DNA of 64,000 nt, from NCBI GenBank assembly GCA_950054255.1, contig CATLOR010000001.1:372001-436000 (forward strand). The letters are read 5' to 3'. Each line of letters begins with the position of its first letter. The stretch's first letter is position 1. The notes beneath the pieces are model-generated. The model was not told where the DNA came from. It saw only the letters and a list, made by a program, of their open reading frames with translations, and did not search any database. The stretch is from an uncultured Rickettsiales bacterium. Its GTDB lineage: Bacteria > Pseudomonadota > Alphaproteobacteria > Micavibrionales > GCA-2720935. The translations under genes and the position numbers were made by a program. Positions 1-9,133 of this stretch are shown here, in pieces.

Positions 1-2
1 CA

Positions 3-233
3 GTTCCAGCACAGGCAACAGGCACAAATTTCCGTTATGCAGATCTTCATGGTGCGTCCATGAAGGGATCGGTTCTAACTGAAGCTGATTTTAAGGGCGC
101 AGATGTAACGGGTGTTAATTTCTCATACAGTAATTTATCAAGTTCCGATTTTGATATGGCGCGCCTTCAAGGCGCCGTTTTTGATGAAGCAATTACTGTT
201 GGAAGCACTTTAGCTGTTGCAATTGAAGGGTGA
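3..233 (+). CDS. Pentapeptide-repeat protein, C-terminal part
   Basis: This frame is open from the left edge to a TGA at 231-233, so only the last 76 residues are present. They show the A(D/N)LxG-type spacing of pentapeptide repeats (for example FRYADLHGAS, EADFKGADVTGVNF, SNLSSSDFDMARLQGAVF), which fold into a right-handed quadrilateral beta-helix. Such proteins have varied, often unknown roles, so no function is assigned. The stop lies 19 bases before the mutL ATG, so the two could be cotranscribed. The start lies outside the window. Confidence 0.8.
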   Translation, partial: VPAQATGTNFRYADLHGASMKGSVLTEADFKGADVTGVNFSYSNLSSSDFDMARLQGAVFDEAITVGSTLAVAIEG

Positions 234-252
234 GCTAGATACTCTGCTTCTT

Positions 253-2112
253 ATGCCAATTATACGTCAATTACCAGAAACACTGATTAATCAGATTGCT
301 GCCGGAGAGGTCATCGAACGCCCGAGCGCGGCTGTTAAAGAACTCGTTGAAAATGCAATTGATGCAGGATCTAAAAATATTACAGTTTCAATTCGCAATG
401 GCGGCAAAAGCCTTATCTTGGTCAAAGATGATGGTATTGGCATGAGCAAAACCGATCTAGCGCTTGCGATCAAGCGTCATGCGACATCAAAGCTACAAGA
501 TGATACATTAACTCATATTGATACTTTAGGGTTTAGGGGCGAGGCTTTACCTTCTATTGCGGCGATTAGTCGTATGACGATTAAAAGTTATAGCGCAGAG
601 GAAAATGATGCCCAAGAAATTACAATTGAAGGTGGAAAAGAAGGTGATATTAAACCTTCGTCGCACCCAAAGGGAACGTCTATTGAGGTCAGGGATCTTT
701 TTTATGCGACGCCTGCGCGCTTAAAGTTTATGAAGACAGATCGCGCCGAAACAATGCAAATTAAACAAAGTTTAGAGCGTCTTGCTATGGCTTATCCTGA
801 TATTGGCTTTAGTCTTTATAATGATGAGAAAAAAGCCCTTGATCTAAAAGGAGAGCTCCCCAAAGAAAATTTGGATAGTCCAACCTCTCCTCGTTTGCGC
901 AGATTATCGAAGATTATGGGCGCTGCTTTTATGGAGAATGCTCTAGAAGTTTTCGCAGAACGTGATGGTGTTACATTAACAGGTTTTATAGGTGTTCCGA
1001 CATTTAATCGCGGTATGCCAGATCATCAATATTTATTTGTGAATGGGCGTCCAGTAAAAGACCGTCTTTTAGTTGGTGCGGTGAGAGGCGCTTATGCAGA
1101 TTTTCTGGCGCGTGATCGTCACCCTTTATTGGCATTGTTCCTTGATATTGATCCACAAGAGCTAGATGTGAATGTACATCCTGCTAAAACAGAGGTTCGC
1201 TTCCGTGATGCGAATGCAATTCGAGGATTAATCGTGAGTGCTTTGAAACGCGTTTTACAAGAACATGGCGGGTTTGCCTCAACAACAGTTGCCACGCAGA
1301 CATTAGCTGCTTTTAAAACACCAGAGCGTAGCCATCAACAAATGAGTTTCGGCAGCAGTTCTTCGACACCTTATTCTCATTTGCCCTCTTCTAGATCATC
1401 ATCTGGATATGGTTACACATCTACTCCTTTCTCTGTACAAGAGAGAGCTGTAGTGCAACAAGATTTTGCACCCACCGCCACGTCTTATCAATCAACGGAA
1501 GAAGTACAAGAGAATAAACAAGAAGATTATCCGATGGGCGTTGCTAGAGCGCAACTTCATGAAACCTATATTGTTGCCCAGACAAAAGATGGGCTGGTGA
1601 TTGTTGATCAACATGCTGCACATGAACGGTTGGTTTATGAGCGTATGAAAAAACAATATGGGTCAGAGGGGCTGGTGAAACAGCAAGGGCTATTGGTACC
1701 AGAGATTGTTGAATTAAGTGAAGATGAAGCCCATACTCTCTTAGAGGCGCGTGACAAGTTGGAAAGTTTTGGGTTATCAGTTGATGCTTTTGGTGGGAGC
1801 GCTGTTGTTGTACGCGCTGTGCCTGCAATCTTATCTGATCGTCTTGATATCCAGGGATTTATCAAAGATATTGTGGATGAATTAAATTCTTTGGGAGATG
1901 TTCATTCTTTAAAAGAAAAACAAGAAGAGGTTTTGGGCACAATGGCGTGTCATGGCTCTGTGCGTTCGGGAAGACGTCTTCGCCCAGAAGAAATGAACGC
2001 TTTACTGCGCGATATGGAGAATACGCCGCATTCAGGTCAATGTAACCATGGTCGTCCGACTTATGTTGAGTTGAAATTAGCAGATATAGAAAAATTATTT
2101 GGGCGCCGTTAG
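253..2112 (+). CDS. mutL: DNA mismatch repair protein MutL
   Basis: MutL couples mismatch recognition by MutS to strand removal. The N-terminal GHKL ATPase motifs are intact: ENAIDAGS, DDGIGM, GFRGEALPSI, and the GTSIEVRDLFYATPARLKF block. After a Ser/Gln-rich linker (about residues 340-430) comes the C-terminal dimerisation domain. It carries the endonuclease motif DQHAAHERLVYE, which fits DQHA(X)2E(X)4E, plus ACHGSVR and CNHGRPT. This is therefore a nicking-type MutL, as expected where no MutH is used. The ATG at 253 gives the usual MutL N-terminus (MPIIRQLPETLINQIAAGEV); an upstream TTG at 217 would overlap the preceding gene. The 3' end overlaps the convergent GDPD gene by 18 bases. Confidence 0.97.
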   Translation: MPIIRQLPETLINQIAAGEVIERPSAAVKELVENAIDAGSKNITVSIRNGGKSLILVKDDGIGMSKTDLALAIKRHATSKLQDDTLTHIDTLGFRGEALPSIAAISRMTIKSYSAEENDAQEITIEGGKEGDIKPSSHPKGTSIEVRDLFYATPARLKFMKTDRAETMQIKQSLERLAMAYPDIGFSLYNDEKKALDLKGELPKENLDSPTSPRLRRLSKIMGAAFMENALEVFAERDGVTLTGFIGVPTFNRGMPDHQYLFVNGRPVKDRLLVGAVRGAYADFLARDRHPLLALFLDIDPQELDVNVHPAKTEVRFRDANAIRGLIVSALKRVLQEHGGFASTTVATQTLAAFKTPERSHQQMSFGSSSSTPYSHLPSSRSSSGYGYTSTPFSVQERAVVQQDFAPTATSYQSTEEVQENKQEDYPMGVARAQLHETYIVAQTKDGLVIVDQHAAHERLVYERMKKQYGSEGLVKQQGLLVPEIVELSEDEAHTLLEARDKLESFGLSVDAFGGSAVVVRAVPAILSDRLDIQGFIKDIVDELNSLGDVHSLKEKQEEVLGTMACHGSVRSGRRLRPEEMNALLRDMENTPHSGQCNHGRPTYVELKLADIEKLFGRR

Positions 2113-2937
2113 GAGATTAGCTTGTTTTAAAACGGATGCCATTTCCTCTGGATAATCAACAATTACAGCATGAATATTTTTATTAATATCTGGATTTGAG
2201 AGAGCTTTTAAAAGGGCTTCATCTTCATGCGCTTTGATATTTATTCCCATTGTCCAAAGTGTCACAGGGATTTCTTTTGGAATATAGCGGTAAGCGTGAT
2301 TAACAAAGCTATCTGCTTCAATATGGAGGTAAGATGCTTTTAGGTTTTTATAGAAAGAGAGATCAATATTTTCTTCACGCGGAGGGATATAGAAGGCATC
2401 ACTTTTCGGGTCCCATTTATACATAGGTTGCTCATCGTGATCATATAACCCGTATAAAATACCGATAGAACAATTCTGATCTAGGGTGCGCAATGTTTCA
2501 AGCTGAGGGTGATTAAAAGAAGAGTAAATAATGTCGTTATCGCCGTAATCTGTATGATGAACACAGTCCAAAACAAGAGCGGCAAGATGATCGCCTTTTA
2601 ACTCTAAATTCAGCGTTTTGTTTTTATATGCTTTAGCCGCATTAAGAAACTGTTCTAAAGTCGGGATAGGGTCACCATTATTCAAACGCAGTGTTTGGAT
2701 TTCTGTATCTGTTAATTGATCAAAGCGTCGATCGCCTATGTTTTTATGATGATCTTCATGAATAATGCGCTTTAATTTATCTGTGGCCATATCATGAATC
2801 AGATAGAGCGTGTTATCTGCACTGGCAACACAATCGGTTTCTATGCCCTGGCTGATCTCTAACCCATAGGTAAGAGAGGTGAGCGTATTTTGAAACCGTT
2901 TATGAGTATTGGCGCCGCGATGTCCCCAAACATACAT
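2095..2937 (-). CDS. Glycerophosphodiester phosphodiesterase family protein
   Basis: A 280-residue protein of the GDPD TIM-barrel family, which hydrolyses glycerophosphodiesters to glycerol 3-phosphate and an alcohol. The metal and catalytic signature is near the N-terminus: HRGA at residues 7-10, the ETD of GIETDC, and HD (LIHDMATDKLKR). Further in, the LNLELKG strand fits the family. There is no signal peptide, so it is probably cytoplasmic. It starts 3 bases after the pgsA stop on the same strand, which suggests a phospholipid-turnover pairing. Its last 18 bases overlap the convergent mutL. The substrate cannot be read from the sequence. Confidence 0.88.
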   Translation of the reverse strand: MYVWGHRGANTHKRFQNTLTSLTYGLEISQGIETDCVASADNTLYLIHDMATDKLKRIIHEDHHKNIGDRRFDQLTDTEIQTLRLNNGDPIPTLEQFLNAAKAYKNKTLNLELKGDHLAALVLDCVHHTDYGDNDIIYSSFNHPQLETLRTLDQNCSIGILYGLYDHDEQPMYKWDPKSDAFYIPPREENIDLSFYKNLKASYLHIEADSFVNHAYRYIPKEIPVTLWTMGINIKAHEDEALLKALSNPDINKNIHAVIVDYPEEMASVLKQANLLTAPK

Positions 2938-2940
2938 GAT

Positions 2941-3498
2941 TTATTGATCCGATAAAATGTGACGCAGACCTAGTTTTGTGTAATCAATGGCCGTTAACAC
3001 AGATAAGAGGGCTGCAATAACAATTAAAACCTCTCCTAGAAAAAAGGAAGGAATCCAGAAAGGGCTATGAACAGCCATAATAAGAAACCCGAGAGAAAGC
3101 ATTTGTGCAAATGTTTTCCATTTAGCAAGACGACTTACAGGGACTTGAATATTTTTTGGCCCTAAATATTCGCGAAGACCTGAAATAAAAACTTCTCGTA
3201 AGATAATAGTGAGTCCTGCCAAGAAAATAAACCCTTGTAAACGATCAAGCGCGACAAGAGAGAAAAGAACAGCAATAACCAAAAGCTTATCTGCGATCGG
3301 ATCTAGGAATTTACCGACATTGCTTGTGGTTTTCATTTCTCTGGCAACATAACCATCAAGGAAGTCTGTAATACAAGCATAGACATATAATGCTAAGGCA
3401 ACCCAAGACGCCCATTCTTCACCGATAAATAAAAAATACAAGAGCGGTGGAATGATCAAAATGCGTGAGGATGTTAAAATATTTGGTAAAGCTTTCAT
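2941..3498 (-). CDS. pgsA: CDP-diacylglycerol-glycerol-3-phosphate 3-phosphatidyltransferase
   Basis: PgsA condenses CDP-diacylglycerol with glycerol 3-phosphate to give phosphatidylglycerophosphate, the committed step to phosphatidylglycerol and cardiolipin. The CDP-alcohol phosphotransferase motif DG(X)2AR(X)8G(X)3D(X)3D is complete at about residues 48-70 (DGYVAR...GKFLDPIAD). Several hydrophobic helices mark an inner-membrane protein. I chose the ATG at 3498 because it gives the typical start MKALPNILTSSRI and 185 residues. An AGGAGG lies directly against it, which is unusually close, so in-frame starts at 3510 (ATG) or 3534 (GTG) remain possible. In many alphaproteobacteria pgsA directly follows uvrC; here two small genes lie between them. 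Confidence 0.93.
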   Translation of the reverse strand: MKALPNILTSSRILIIPPLLYFLFIGEEWASWVALALYVYACITDFLDGYVAREMKTTSNVGKFLDPIADKLLVIAVLFSLVALDRLQGFIFLAGLTIILREVFISGLREYLGPKNIQVPVSRLAKWKTFAQMLSLGFLIMAVHSPFWIPSFFLGEVLIVIAALLSVLTAIDYTKLGLRHILSDQ

Positions 3499-3555
3499 CC
3501 TCCTTATCATAACGGAAGATCGAAAAAACACCACATGATTTTGTGCGTTTTTTAT

Positions 3556-4005
3556 TTATTTAATACGGTATAAAAAAGCTCTGGATTTTTCTTTAGGACC
3601 ACCAACAAATTCCCTAATAAGATAAGGTGATTTCTCGGCTACATTATGACCTTGTTGCGAGAGATCAATGCTTTCTTTAGCATAGTGGTAGCTTGACAGT
3701 GCATCTTCATAATTACTACCAGATCGAACGGCAAAAACCACACCTTGATAGTAAATATTCACGGTATCAAGCATGCGCTCTTTTTCAAAATTCCCACGCA
3801 TGAATTGCTTCATGTCATGAATACCATTTGCCAAAACAAAAGCAGCGTTAATTAAATCTTTAAGGGCGACTTCAGGATCTTTTGAACATACAGAAGTTTG
3901 AATACAACGTGGATTTGATAAACGTGTATGAAAATATGTTATATTTGGAAAGCTTTGTAATTCGAGTTCTGTATTAACTCTTGGTGTTTTTAGTAAGTCA
4001 TTCAT
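3556..4005 (-). CDS. Hypothetical protein, paralog of the gene at 4030-4374
   Basis: A 149-residue soluble protein with no recognised domain. Its central block (INAAFVLANGIHDMKQF, then DTVNIYYQGVVFAV, then YEDALSSYHYAKES) aligns by eye with the neighbouring 114-residue protein (INAAMKVAEDLYCLKYL, DTTVVINYYGVHFSV, LEEARTAYRLAENK). The two are therefore tandem paralogs. This copy has an extra C-terminal tail of about 35 residues. It is 24 bases downstream of its paralog on the same strand. Both sit between uvrC and pgsA, and the function is unknown. Confidence 0.72.
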   Translation of the reverse strand: MNDLLKTPRVNTELELQSFPNITYFHTRLSNPRCIQTSVCSKDPEVALKDLINAAFVLANGIHDMKQFMRGNFEKERMLDTVNIYYQGVVFAVRSGSNYEDALSSYHYAKESIDLSQQGHNVAEKSPYLIREFVGGPKEKSRAFLYRIK

Positions 4006-4029
4006 TTGTTTGTCCCTGTTTTTTTATTG

Positions 4030-4374
4030 TTACGCAACGATTTTTAAACGATTCACCTCTGGTCTCATTTTGTTTTCAGCTAGTCTATAAGCTGTACGAG
4101 CTTCTTCTAAGGTGGTTTCTTCATTGACTGAGAAATGTACCCCATAATAATTGATGACGACAGTTGTGTCTATATTATGTGAGCCAATGCCTTTTAATTC
4201 TAGATATTTTAAACAATATAGGTCTTCTGCAACTTTCATAGCTGCATTAATAACCTTATCAAGTTCTATTTTTTTGCTTGGATGACAAGGATAAACAACC
4301 GTCTTGAGTGTGCGGTGATCATTTCTTTTCCATTTGATGAATGGCTCATTATCGCATTGCTTTGTATATGGCAT
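4030..4374 (-). CDS. Hypothetical protein, paralog of the gene at 3556-4005
   Basis: A 114-residue soluble protein without a recognisable domain. It shares an alpha-beta-alpha-like pattern with the next gene: a helix around INAAMKVAEDLY, a strand around TTVVINYYGVHFSV, and a helix around EEARTAYRLAENK. The 100 bases between the uvrC stop and this start are very AT-rich and may carry its own promoter, though no clear -35/-10 pair stands out. Conservation with its paralog argues for a real gene despite its small size. The function is unknown. Confidence 0.7.
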   Translation of the reverse strand: MPYTKQCDNEPFIKWKRNDHRTLKTVVYPCHPSKKIELDKVINAAMKVAEDLYCLKYLELKGIGSHNIDTTVVINYYGVHFSVNEETTLEEARTAYRLAENKMRPEVNRLKIVA

Positions 4375-4475
4375 CTTTACATTAACCTTTCTTTAAGAGT
4401 AGTTAATGATATATTAATATTATGGAAAGTGTCAATAGAAAAATGAAGGAAATGTATAGTTTGTGTAATTTTATT

Positions 4476-6329
4476 TCAAGATATGTGGAAATAGTTATAA
4501 ATTATTTCTGCAAAAGCGGCGCTAATCCCTTCTACGCGTGATAAGTCAGTGATACTCGCCTCACTCACAGCTTTAGCAGATCCAAAGTGGAGGAGGAGGG
4601 CTTTTTTACGTTTCCCGCCAATGCCTGGAATATCATCTAATGGAGAAGTAAATGTATTCTTAGCCCGCTTTGTACGATGTGTGCCAATGGCAAAACGATG
4701 TGATTCATCGCGCATTCTTTGAATAAAAAACAAAGAGCGGTGAGTATGAGGGAGTTCGAATATCGAGCCATCAATGCGATGGAATTTCTCTCGCCCAGCA
4801 TTACGATCAGGGCCTTTTGAAATACCAAAGATTGGAATATCTATAATATCCAAACCGTGTAAGACGCTATAAGCGCTTGATAATTGACCTTTTCCGCCAT
4901 CAACAAGAATAAGATCAGGCCACAAGCCTTGACTACGATCAGGGTCATCTTTTAAGGCACGTTTGAAACGACGTTCAAAGACTTCGCGCATCATGCCGAA
5001 ATCATCGCCTTTTTGTTCTGTTTGTTTAATATTAAATTTGCGATATTGGTTTTTTAAAAATCCATCACGCCCTGCAACAATCATAGCACCAATTTGATGT
5101 TCACCTGAAATATGACTGTTATCATAAACCTCTATACGTTCTGGGACATCATCTAAATCAAAAATATCAACAAGACTTTCAAGCAAAAGATCTTGTTCAG
5201 CTTGTTTTGATAAATGATGATGTAGTGCCTGCTTAGCATTGTCGAGCGCATGTCCCATTAATCCTTTTTTATCGCCTCTTTGAGGGATTATAAGAGAGAG
5301 CTTTTTATCTGATTTGGCGCTAAGCGCTTCTGTTACAAGAGGTTGATCATATATTTCATCTGATAGAAGGATAGCCTCTGGAATGGGTTTATTATCATAG
5401 AATTGCATCAAGAAATTTGCGAAAATTTCTTCGGTTGATAATTCTTCTTCTGCTTTAGGGAAAAAAGCATGGTTCCCGTAATGGTTTCCTTGTCTGAAGA
5501 AAAAGACTTGGACGCAAATAAACCCTCCTTCTCTATAGAGTGCAAAAACGTCAGTATCTTTTGCGTCGTTCAAAGAAATATTTTGATCAGCTTGTATAAA
5601 GGTTAACGCTTTGATTTGATCACGTAATTGTGCCGCTTTTTCAAAATCTAATGCGTCACTTGCTTCTAGCATTTCTGTTTCTAATGATTTTTGTATTTCG
5701 CGACTTTTCCCAGATAAAAAAGCATGTGCTTGATCAACTTGGTTTTTATAGTGTTCTTTATCAACATAATCTACACAAGGAGCTGTGCATCTTTTGATTT
5801 GATATTGAAGACAAGGGCGCTTTCTTTGTTCAAAAATAGAATCAGAACAATTTCGAATTTTAAACGCTTTTTGAAGTGCGTTAATCGTTTTATGAACAGC
5901 AGAAACAGAGGCAAAAGGGCCGTAATAATTACTTTTTTTATCTTGTTTGCCACGATGTTTTGTTAACAGGGGAAAATCATGATCTTTCGTAATTTTAATA
6001 TAGGGAAACATCTTATCATCACGTAATAAGACATTATAAGCAGGCTTATATTTCTTAATAAGTGTTGCTTCTAAGATCAGGGCTTCAGCCTCAGTTGCGG
6101 TTTCAACAAAGATCATGAAACATGTTTCATGGATCATGCGTTGTATACGATTTGAATTACGATCGAGTTGCGTGTAATTACTAACGCGACGCTTAAGGTT
6201 TTTAGCTTTTCCAACATAAATTACATCGCTATGCTTATTCAGCATGCGATAAACACCAGATTTGGTGGATAGATGTTTGACGTATCCTTTAATAACATCA
6301 ACACCAGATTTGAGAGGCGTATCATTCAT
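4476..6329 (-). CDS. uvrC: Excinuclease ABC subunit C
   Basis: UvrC makes both incisions in nucleotide excision repair. Domains in order: GIY-YIG nuclease (GVYRML at 25-30, IYVGKAKNLKRRV at 37-49); four cysteines at 161, 173, 181 and 185 with the 12-8-4 spacing of the UvrC iron-sulphur site; UVR domain (ALDFEKAAQLRDQI, about 226-239); RNase H-like nuclease with YDNSHISGEH and LVDGGKGQL; and C-terminal tandem helix-hairpin-helix (IPGIGGKRKKALL, VEGISAAFAE). The 617-residue length is normal. It starts 18 bases after the upstream phosphohexomutase stop and is probably cotranscribed with it. Confidence 0.97.
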   Translation of the reverse strand: MNDTPLKSGVDVIKGYVKHLSTKSGVYRMLNKHSDVIYVGKAKNLKRRVSNYTQLDRNSNRIQRMIHETCFMIFVETATEAEALILEATLIKKYKPAYNVLLRDDKMFPYIKITKDHDFPLLTKHRGKQDKKSNYYGPFASVSAVHKTINALQKAFKIRNCSDSIFEQRKRPCLQYQIKRCTAPCVDYVDKEHYKNQVDQAHAFLSGKSREIQKSLETEMLEASDALDFEKAAQLRDQIKALTFIQADQNISLNDAKDTDVFALYREGGFICVQVFFFRQGNHYGNHAFFPKAEEELSTEEIFANFLMQFYDNKPIPEAILLSDEIYDQPLVTEALSAKSDKKLSLIIPQRGDKKGLMGHALDNAKQALHHHLSKQAEQDLLLESLVDIFDLDDVPERIEVYDNSHISGEHQIGAMIVAGRDGFLKNQYRKFNIKQTEQKGDDFGMMREVFERRFKRALKDDPDRSQGLWPDLILVDGGKGQLSSAYSVLHGLDIIDIPIFGISKGPDRNAGREKFHRIDGSIFELPHTHRSLFFIQRMRDESHRFAIGTHRTKRAKNTFTSPLDDIPGIGGKRKKALLLHFGSAKAVSEASITDLSRVEGISAAFAEIIYNYFHIS

Positions 6330-6347
6330 GATGTCTTACTTAATTGA

Positions 6348-7730
6348 TTAAGGTAGACGCGGCGCGCCACTTTTCTCTAGTAAAAGATTAATATGATCTT
6401 TTATTTTTTCAAGGGTTGGGGCATCCTTTGCTTCTGCGCGAATAGATAAAACATTTTGCGTATTTGAAGCTCTGACAATCCACCAGCCAAGACCATTGTG
6501 ACATCTAAGACCGTCTATTTCTAGTGTTTCCCAAGAAGGGTCTTCTATCGCTTTTGTTTTAAGAGTTTCAACGATTGTGAATTTTTTGCTTTCATCAACC
6601 TCTAAACGAATTTCAGGTGTTGAAATTGTTTTTGGTAGATCTGCTGTGAGTTCAGCAAGTGTTTTTTGTTCTGATTCAAGAATAGCTAAGAGGCGAATAG
6701 CACAGTATAAAGAATCATCATAGCCATAAAAATGATCAGCAAAAAAGATATGTCCCGAAAGTTCTCCAGCGAGGACGGCACTCGTTTCTAACATTTTACT
6801 TTTTATGTTTGAGTGACCTGTTTTCCAAATAATAGGCGTCCCACCAGTCTCTTTGATCGCGTTAAATGTTACATTTGAACATTTAACATCCCCGATGATT
6901 GCAGCGCCTTTATGTGTTTTTAAGATATGGCGCGCATAGAGTGTAATTAAAGCATCAGGCCAAATAATCGTTCCCTCTTGGTCAACAACCCCAATACGAT
7001 CACCGTCACCGTCAAAAGCAAATCCAAGGTCGCATTTCTGTTCTTTAACCGTCTGAATTAAGTCTTGCAGGTTTTTTTCAACGGTTGGATCTGGGTGATG
7101 ATTTGGGAAGGTGCCATCAATTGTATCAAATAAGAAAACATGCTCGGCTTTAATTTTTTTTGTTAAATCATGAATAACAGTCGCTGTTGCACCATTCCCA
7201 CAATCCCATGCTATTTTTAAAGGACGAGTCAAAGGCGGTAGATCTTGGATTAATCTATCAAGGTAAGCTTCTTTAATATCAAGCGCTTTAATGGAGCCAC
7301 GCTCAGAAGATTTTATAAAATCTTGTCCAGCAATAACGCCTATTTTTTGAATGTCATCCCCAAAGAAGGCTTTTTTATGAAGTGTAAATTTAAAGCCATT
7401 ATAATCCCCTGGGTTATGAGAGCCTGTTATCATGATTGTTGCGTCAATGTCTTTAACGGTATGTCCCGCAAAATACGTTAAAGGAGAAGGACACATACCA
7501 AGATTAATAACGTCTAACCCTGCATCACATATACCATTTGCAAGATGTGCAGAGAGGCTAGGGGAGCTCAAACGGCCATCAAAACCTAAAGCAATTGTCA
7601 TACCCCCTTTTGAGGACACAATCTGTGCAAAAGAAGTTCCAATTGCATAGGCATCAGCGTCATGAAGTGTTTCTCCAACAATACCGCGAATATCATATTC
7701 TCTTAATATGCTGGGGTGAAAATGATGCAT
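6348..7730 (-). CDS. Phosphomannomutase/phosphoglucomutase
   Basis: A 460-residue alpha-D-phosphohexomutase of the AlgC/ManB type, which interconverts 1- and 6-phosphates of mannose or glucose for surface-sugar synthesis. The phosphoserine loop TGSHNP lies at about residues 102-107. The metal loop is DGDGDR, the sugar-binding motif is GELSGH, and RAEAKD near the C-terminus fits the phosphate-binding region. It starts 8 bases after the UDP-glucose dehydrogenase stop. Together they could supply nucleotide sugars for LPS or exopolysaccharide. Whether mannose or glucose is preferred cannot be read from the sequence. Confidence 0.93.
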   Translation of the reverse strand: MHHFHPSILREYDIRGIVGETLHDADAYAIGTSFAQIVSSKGGMTIALGFDGRLSSPSLSAHLANGICDAGLDVINLGMCPSPLTYFAGHTVKDIDATIMITGSHNPGDYNGFKFTLHKKAFFGDDIQKIGVIAGQDFIKSSERGSIKALDIKEAYLDRLIQDLPPLTRPLKIAWDCGNGATATVIHDLTKKIKAEHVFLFDTIDGTFPNHHPDPTVEKNLQDLIQTVKEQKCDLGFAFDGDGDRIGVVDQEGTIIWPDALITLYARHILKTHKGAAIIGDVKCSNVTFNAIKETGGTPIIWKTGHSNIKSKMLETSAVLAGELSGHIFFADHFYGYDDSLYCAIRLLAILESEQKTLAELTADLPKTISTPEIRLEVDESKKFTIVETLKTKAIEDPSWETLEIDGLRCHNGLGWWIVRASNTQNVLSIRAEAKDAPTLEKIKDHINLLLEKSGAPRLP

Positions 7731-7738
7731 GGGTGATA

Positions 7739-9109
7739 TTAAGCCACTTTTGATTTTGTTGTTTCAGTGGTTTCTGTCTCTGTAGAAATGCCTCGACCAA
7801 TAGAGAAATAGGTTATACCAGCTTCAATCGCTTCTTCTGGTTTATAAATATTTCTTAGATCAAAGATTAAAGGCTCTTTCATAAGAGTTTTCACATGATC
7901 AAGGTCAAGAAGACGGAATTGGTTCCATTCTGTAATAATTACAACACAGTCAGCCCCTGTAACACAGTCATAAGCATCTTTTGTATAACGGACTGTTGAC
8001 GGTAATAAGCTGCTTGCTTCTTTCATACCTTCTGGATCAAAGGCTCTAATAGAAGCCCCAGCTTCTTGTAGGATAGGAATGATATCAATACTTGGTGCTT
8101 CGCGCATATCATCTGTATTTGGTTTAAATGTTAACCCTAAAACAGCAACCGTTTTTCCAGATAAATCACCATTAAAATGAGAAACAATGCGGTGACCCAT
8201 TTCTTTTTTACGATTTGTATTAACATCAACAACTGTTTCGACAAGATGTTGGCGAGCGTCATAATCTTCACCAATTTTTGTCAGGGCGAGTGTATCTTTA
8301 GGGAAGCAAGACCCCCCATAACCAGGACCTGCATGAAGGAATTTTGATCCGATACGGCCATCTAAGCCCATTGCTTTAGCAACTGTTTGAACATCGGCAT
8401 TACATTTTTCAGCTAAATTAGCGATTTCATTAATAAAAGTAATTTTAGTTGCCAAGAAAGCATTAGCCGCATATTTCGACAATTCAGATGTTTCTGGATT
8501 TGTCACAATCATAGGTGTTTCGCGCAAGAAAAGAGGGCGATATAAGCGACGCATGATTTTTTCTGCGCGCTCAGTTTCAAGCCCAACAATTACACGATCA
8601 GGGCGCATAAAATCATTAATAGCAGACCCTTCACGTAAAAACTCAGGATTTGAACATACATCAAAATCTAATGAAGGATTAGTTTCACTAACAATCTTTT
8701 TGATTTCAGCCGCTGTTCCAACAGGGACCGTTGATTTTGTGATAATGACAGCATAATGGTCTAAATGCGTGGCAATTTCTTTTGCTGCTTCATAGACGTA
8801 AGATAAGTCGGCATGTCCTTCACCGCGACGTCCAGTCCCAATAGTTGGGGGTGTTCCAACAGCAATAAAGACAGCTTGAACATCTATCAAAGCGTCTTTG
8901 ATGTCTGTTGTAAAAGAAAGGCGTCCTTCATCTTGGTTTGTTTTGACTAAATCTTGTAAGCCAGGCTCATAAATGGGCATGATATTTTTTTGAAGATTGT
9001 TGATTTTATTGTGATCTTTATCAACACACACAACATTAATTCCAAATTCCGAGAAGCAAGCCCCTGAAACGAGACCAACATATCCTGAACCAATAACGGC
9101 AACTTTCAT
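7739..9109 (-). CDS. ugd: UDP-glucose 6-dehydrogenase
   Basis: Oxidises UDP-glucose to UDP-glucuronate with two NAD+, giving uronic acids for LPS, capsule or exopolysaccharide. The N-terminal Rossmann motif GSGYVGLVSG is at residues 7-16. The catalytic cysteine sits in GPGYGGSCFPKD, and the C-terminal UDP-binding domain has LGLTFKPNTDDMREAPS. The 456-residue length is typical. It lies between hemY and the phosphohexomutase on one strand with gaps of 8-24 bases. A UDP-mannose or UDP-GlcNAc dehydrogenase of the same superfamily is less likely given the family signature. Confidence 0.95.
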   Translation of the reverse strand: MKVAVIGSGYVGLVSGACFSEFGINVVCVDKDHNKINNLQKNIMPIYEPGLQDLVKTNQDEGRLSFTTDIKDALIDVQAVFIAVGTPPTIGTGRRGEGHADLSYVYEAAKEIATHLDHYAVIITKSTVPVGTAAEIKKIVSETNPSLDFDVCSNPEFLREGSAINDFMRPDRVIVGLETERAEKIMRRLYRPLFLRETPMIVTNPETSELSKYAANAFLATKITFINEIANLAEKCNADVQTVAKAMGLDGRIGSKFLHAGPGYGGSCFPKDTLALTKIGEDYDARQHLVETVVDVNTNRKKEMGHRIVSHFNGDLSGKTVAVLGLTFKPNTDDMREAPSIDIIPILQEAGASIRAFDPEGMKEASSLLPSTVRYTKDAYDCVTGADCVVIITEWNQFRLLDLDHVKTLMKEPLIFDLRNIYKPEEAIEAGITYFSIGRGISTETETTETTKSKVA

Positions 9110-9133
9110 AAAAAATCCTTTATTTCTAGTGCA

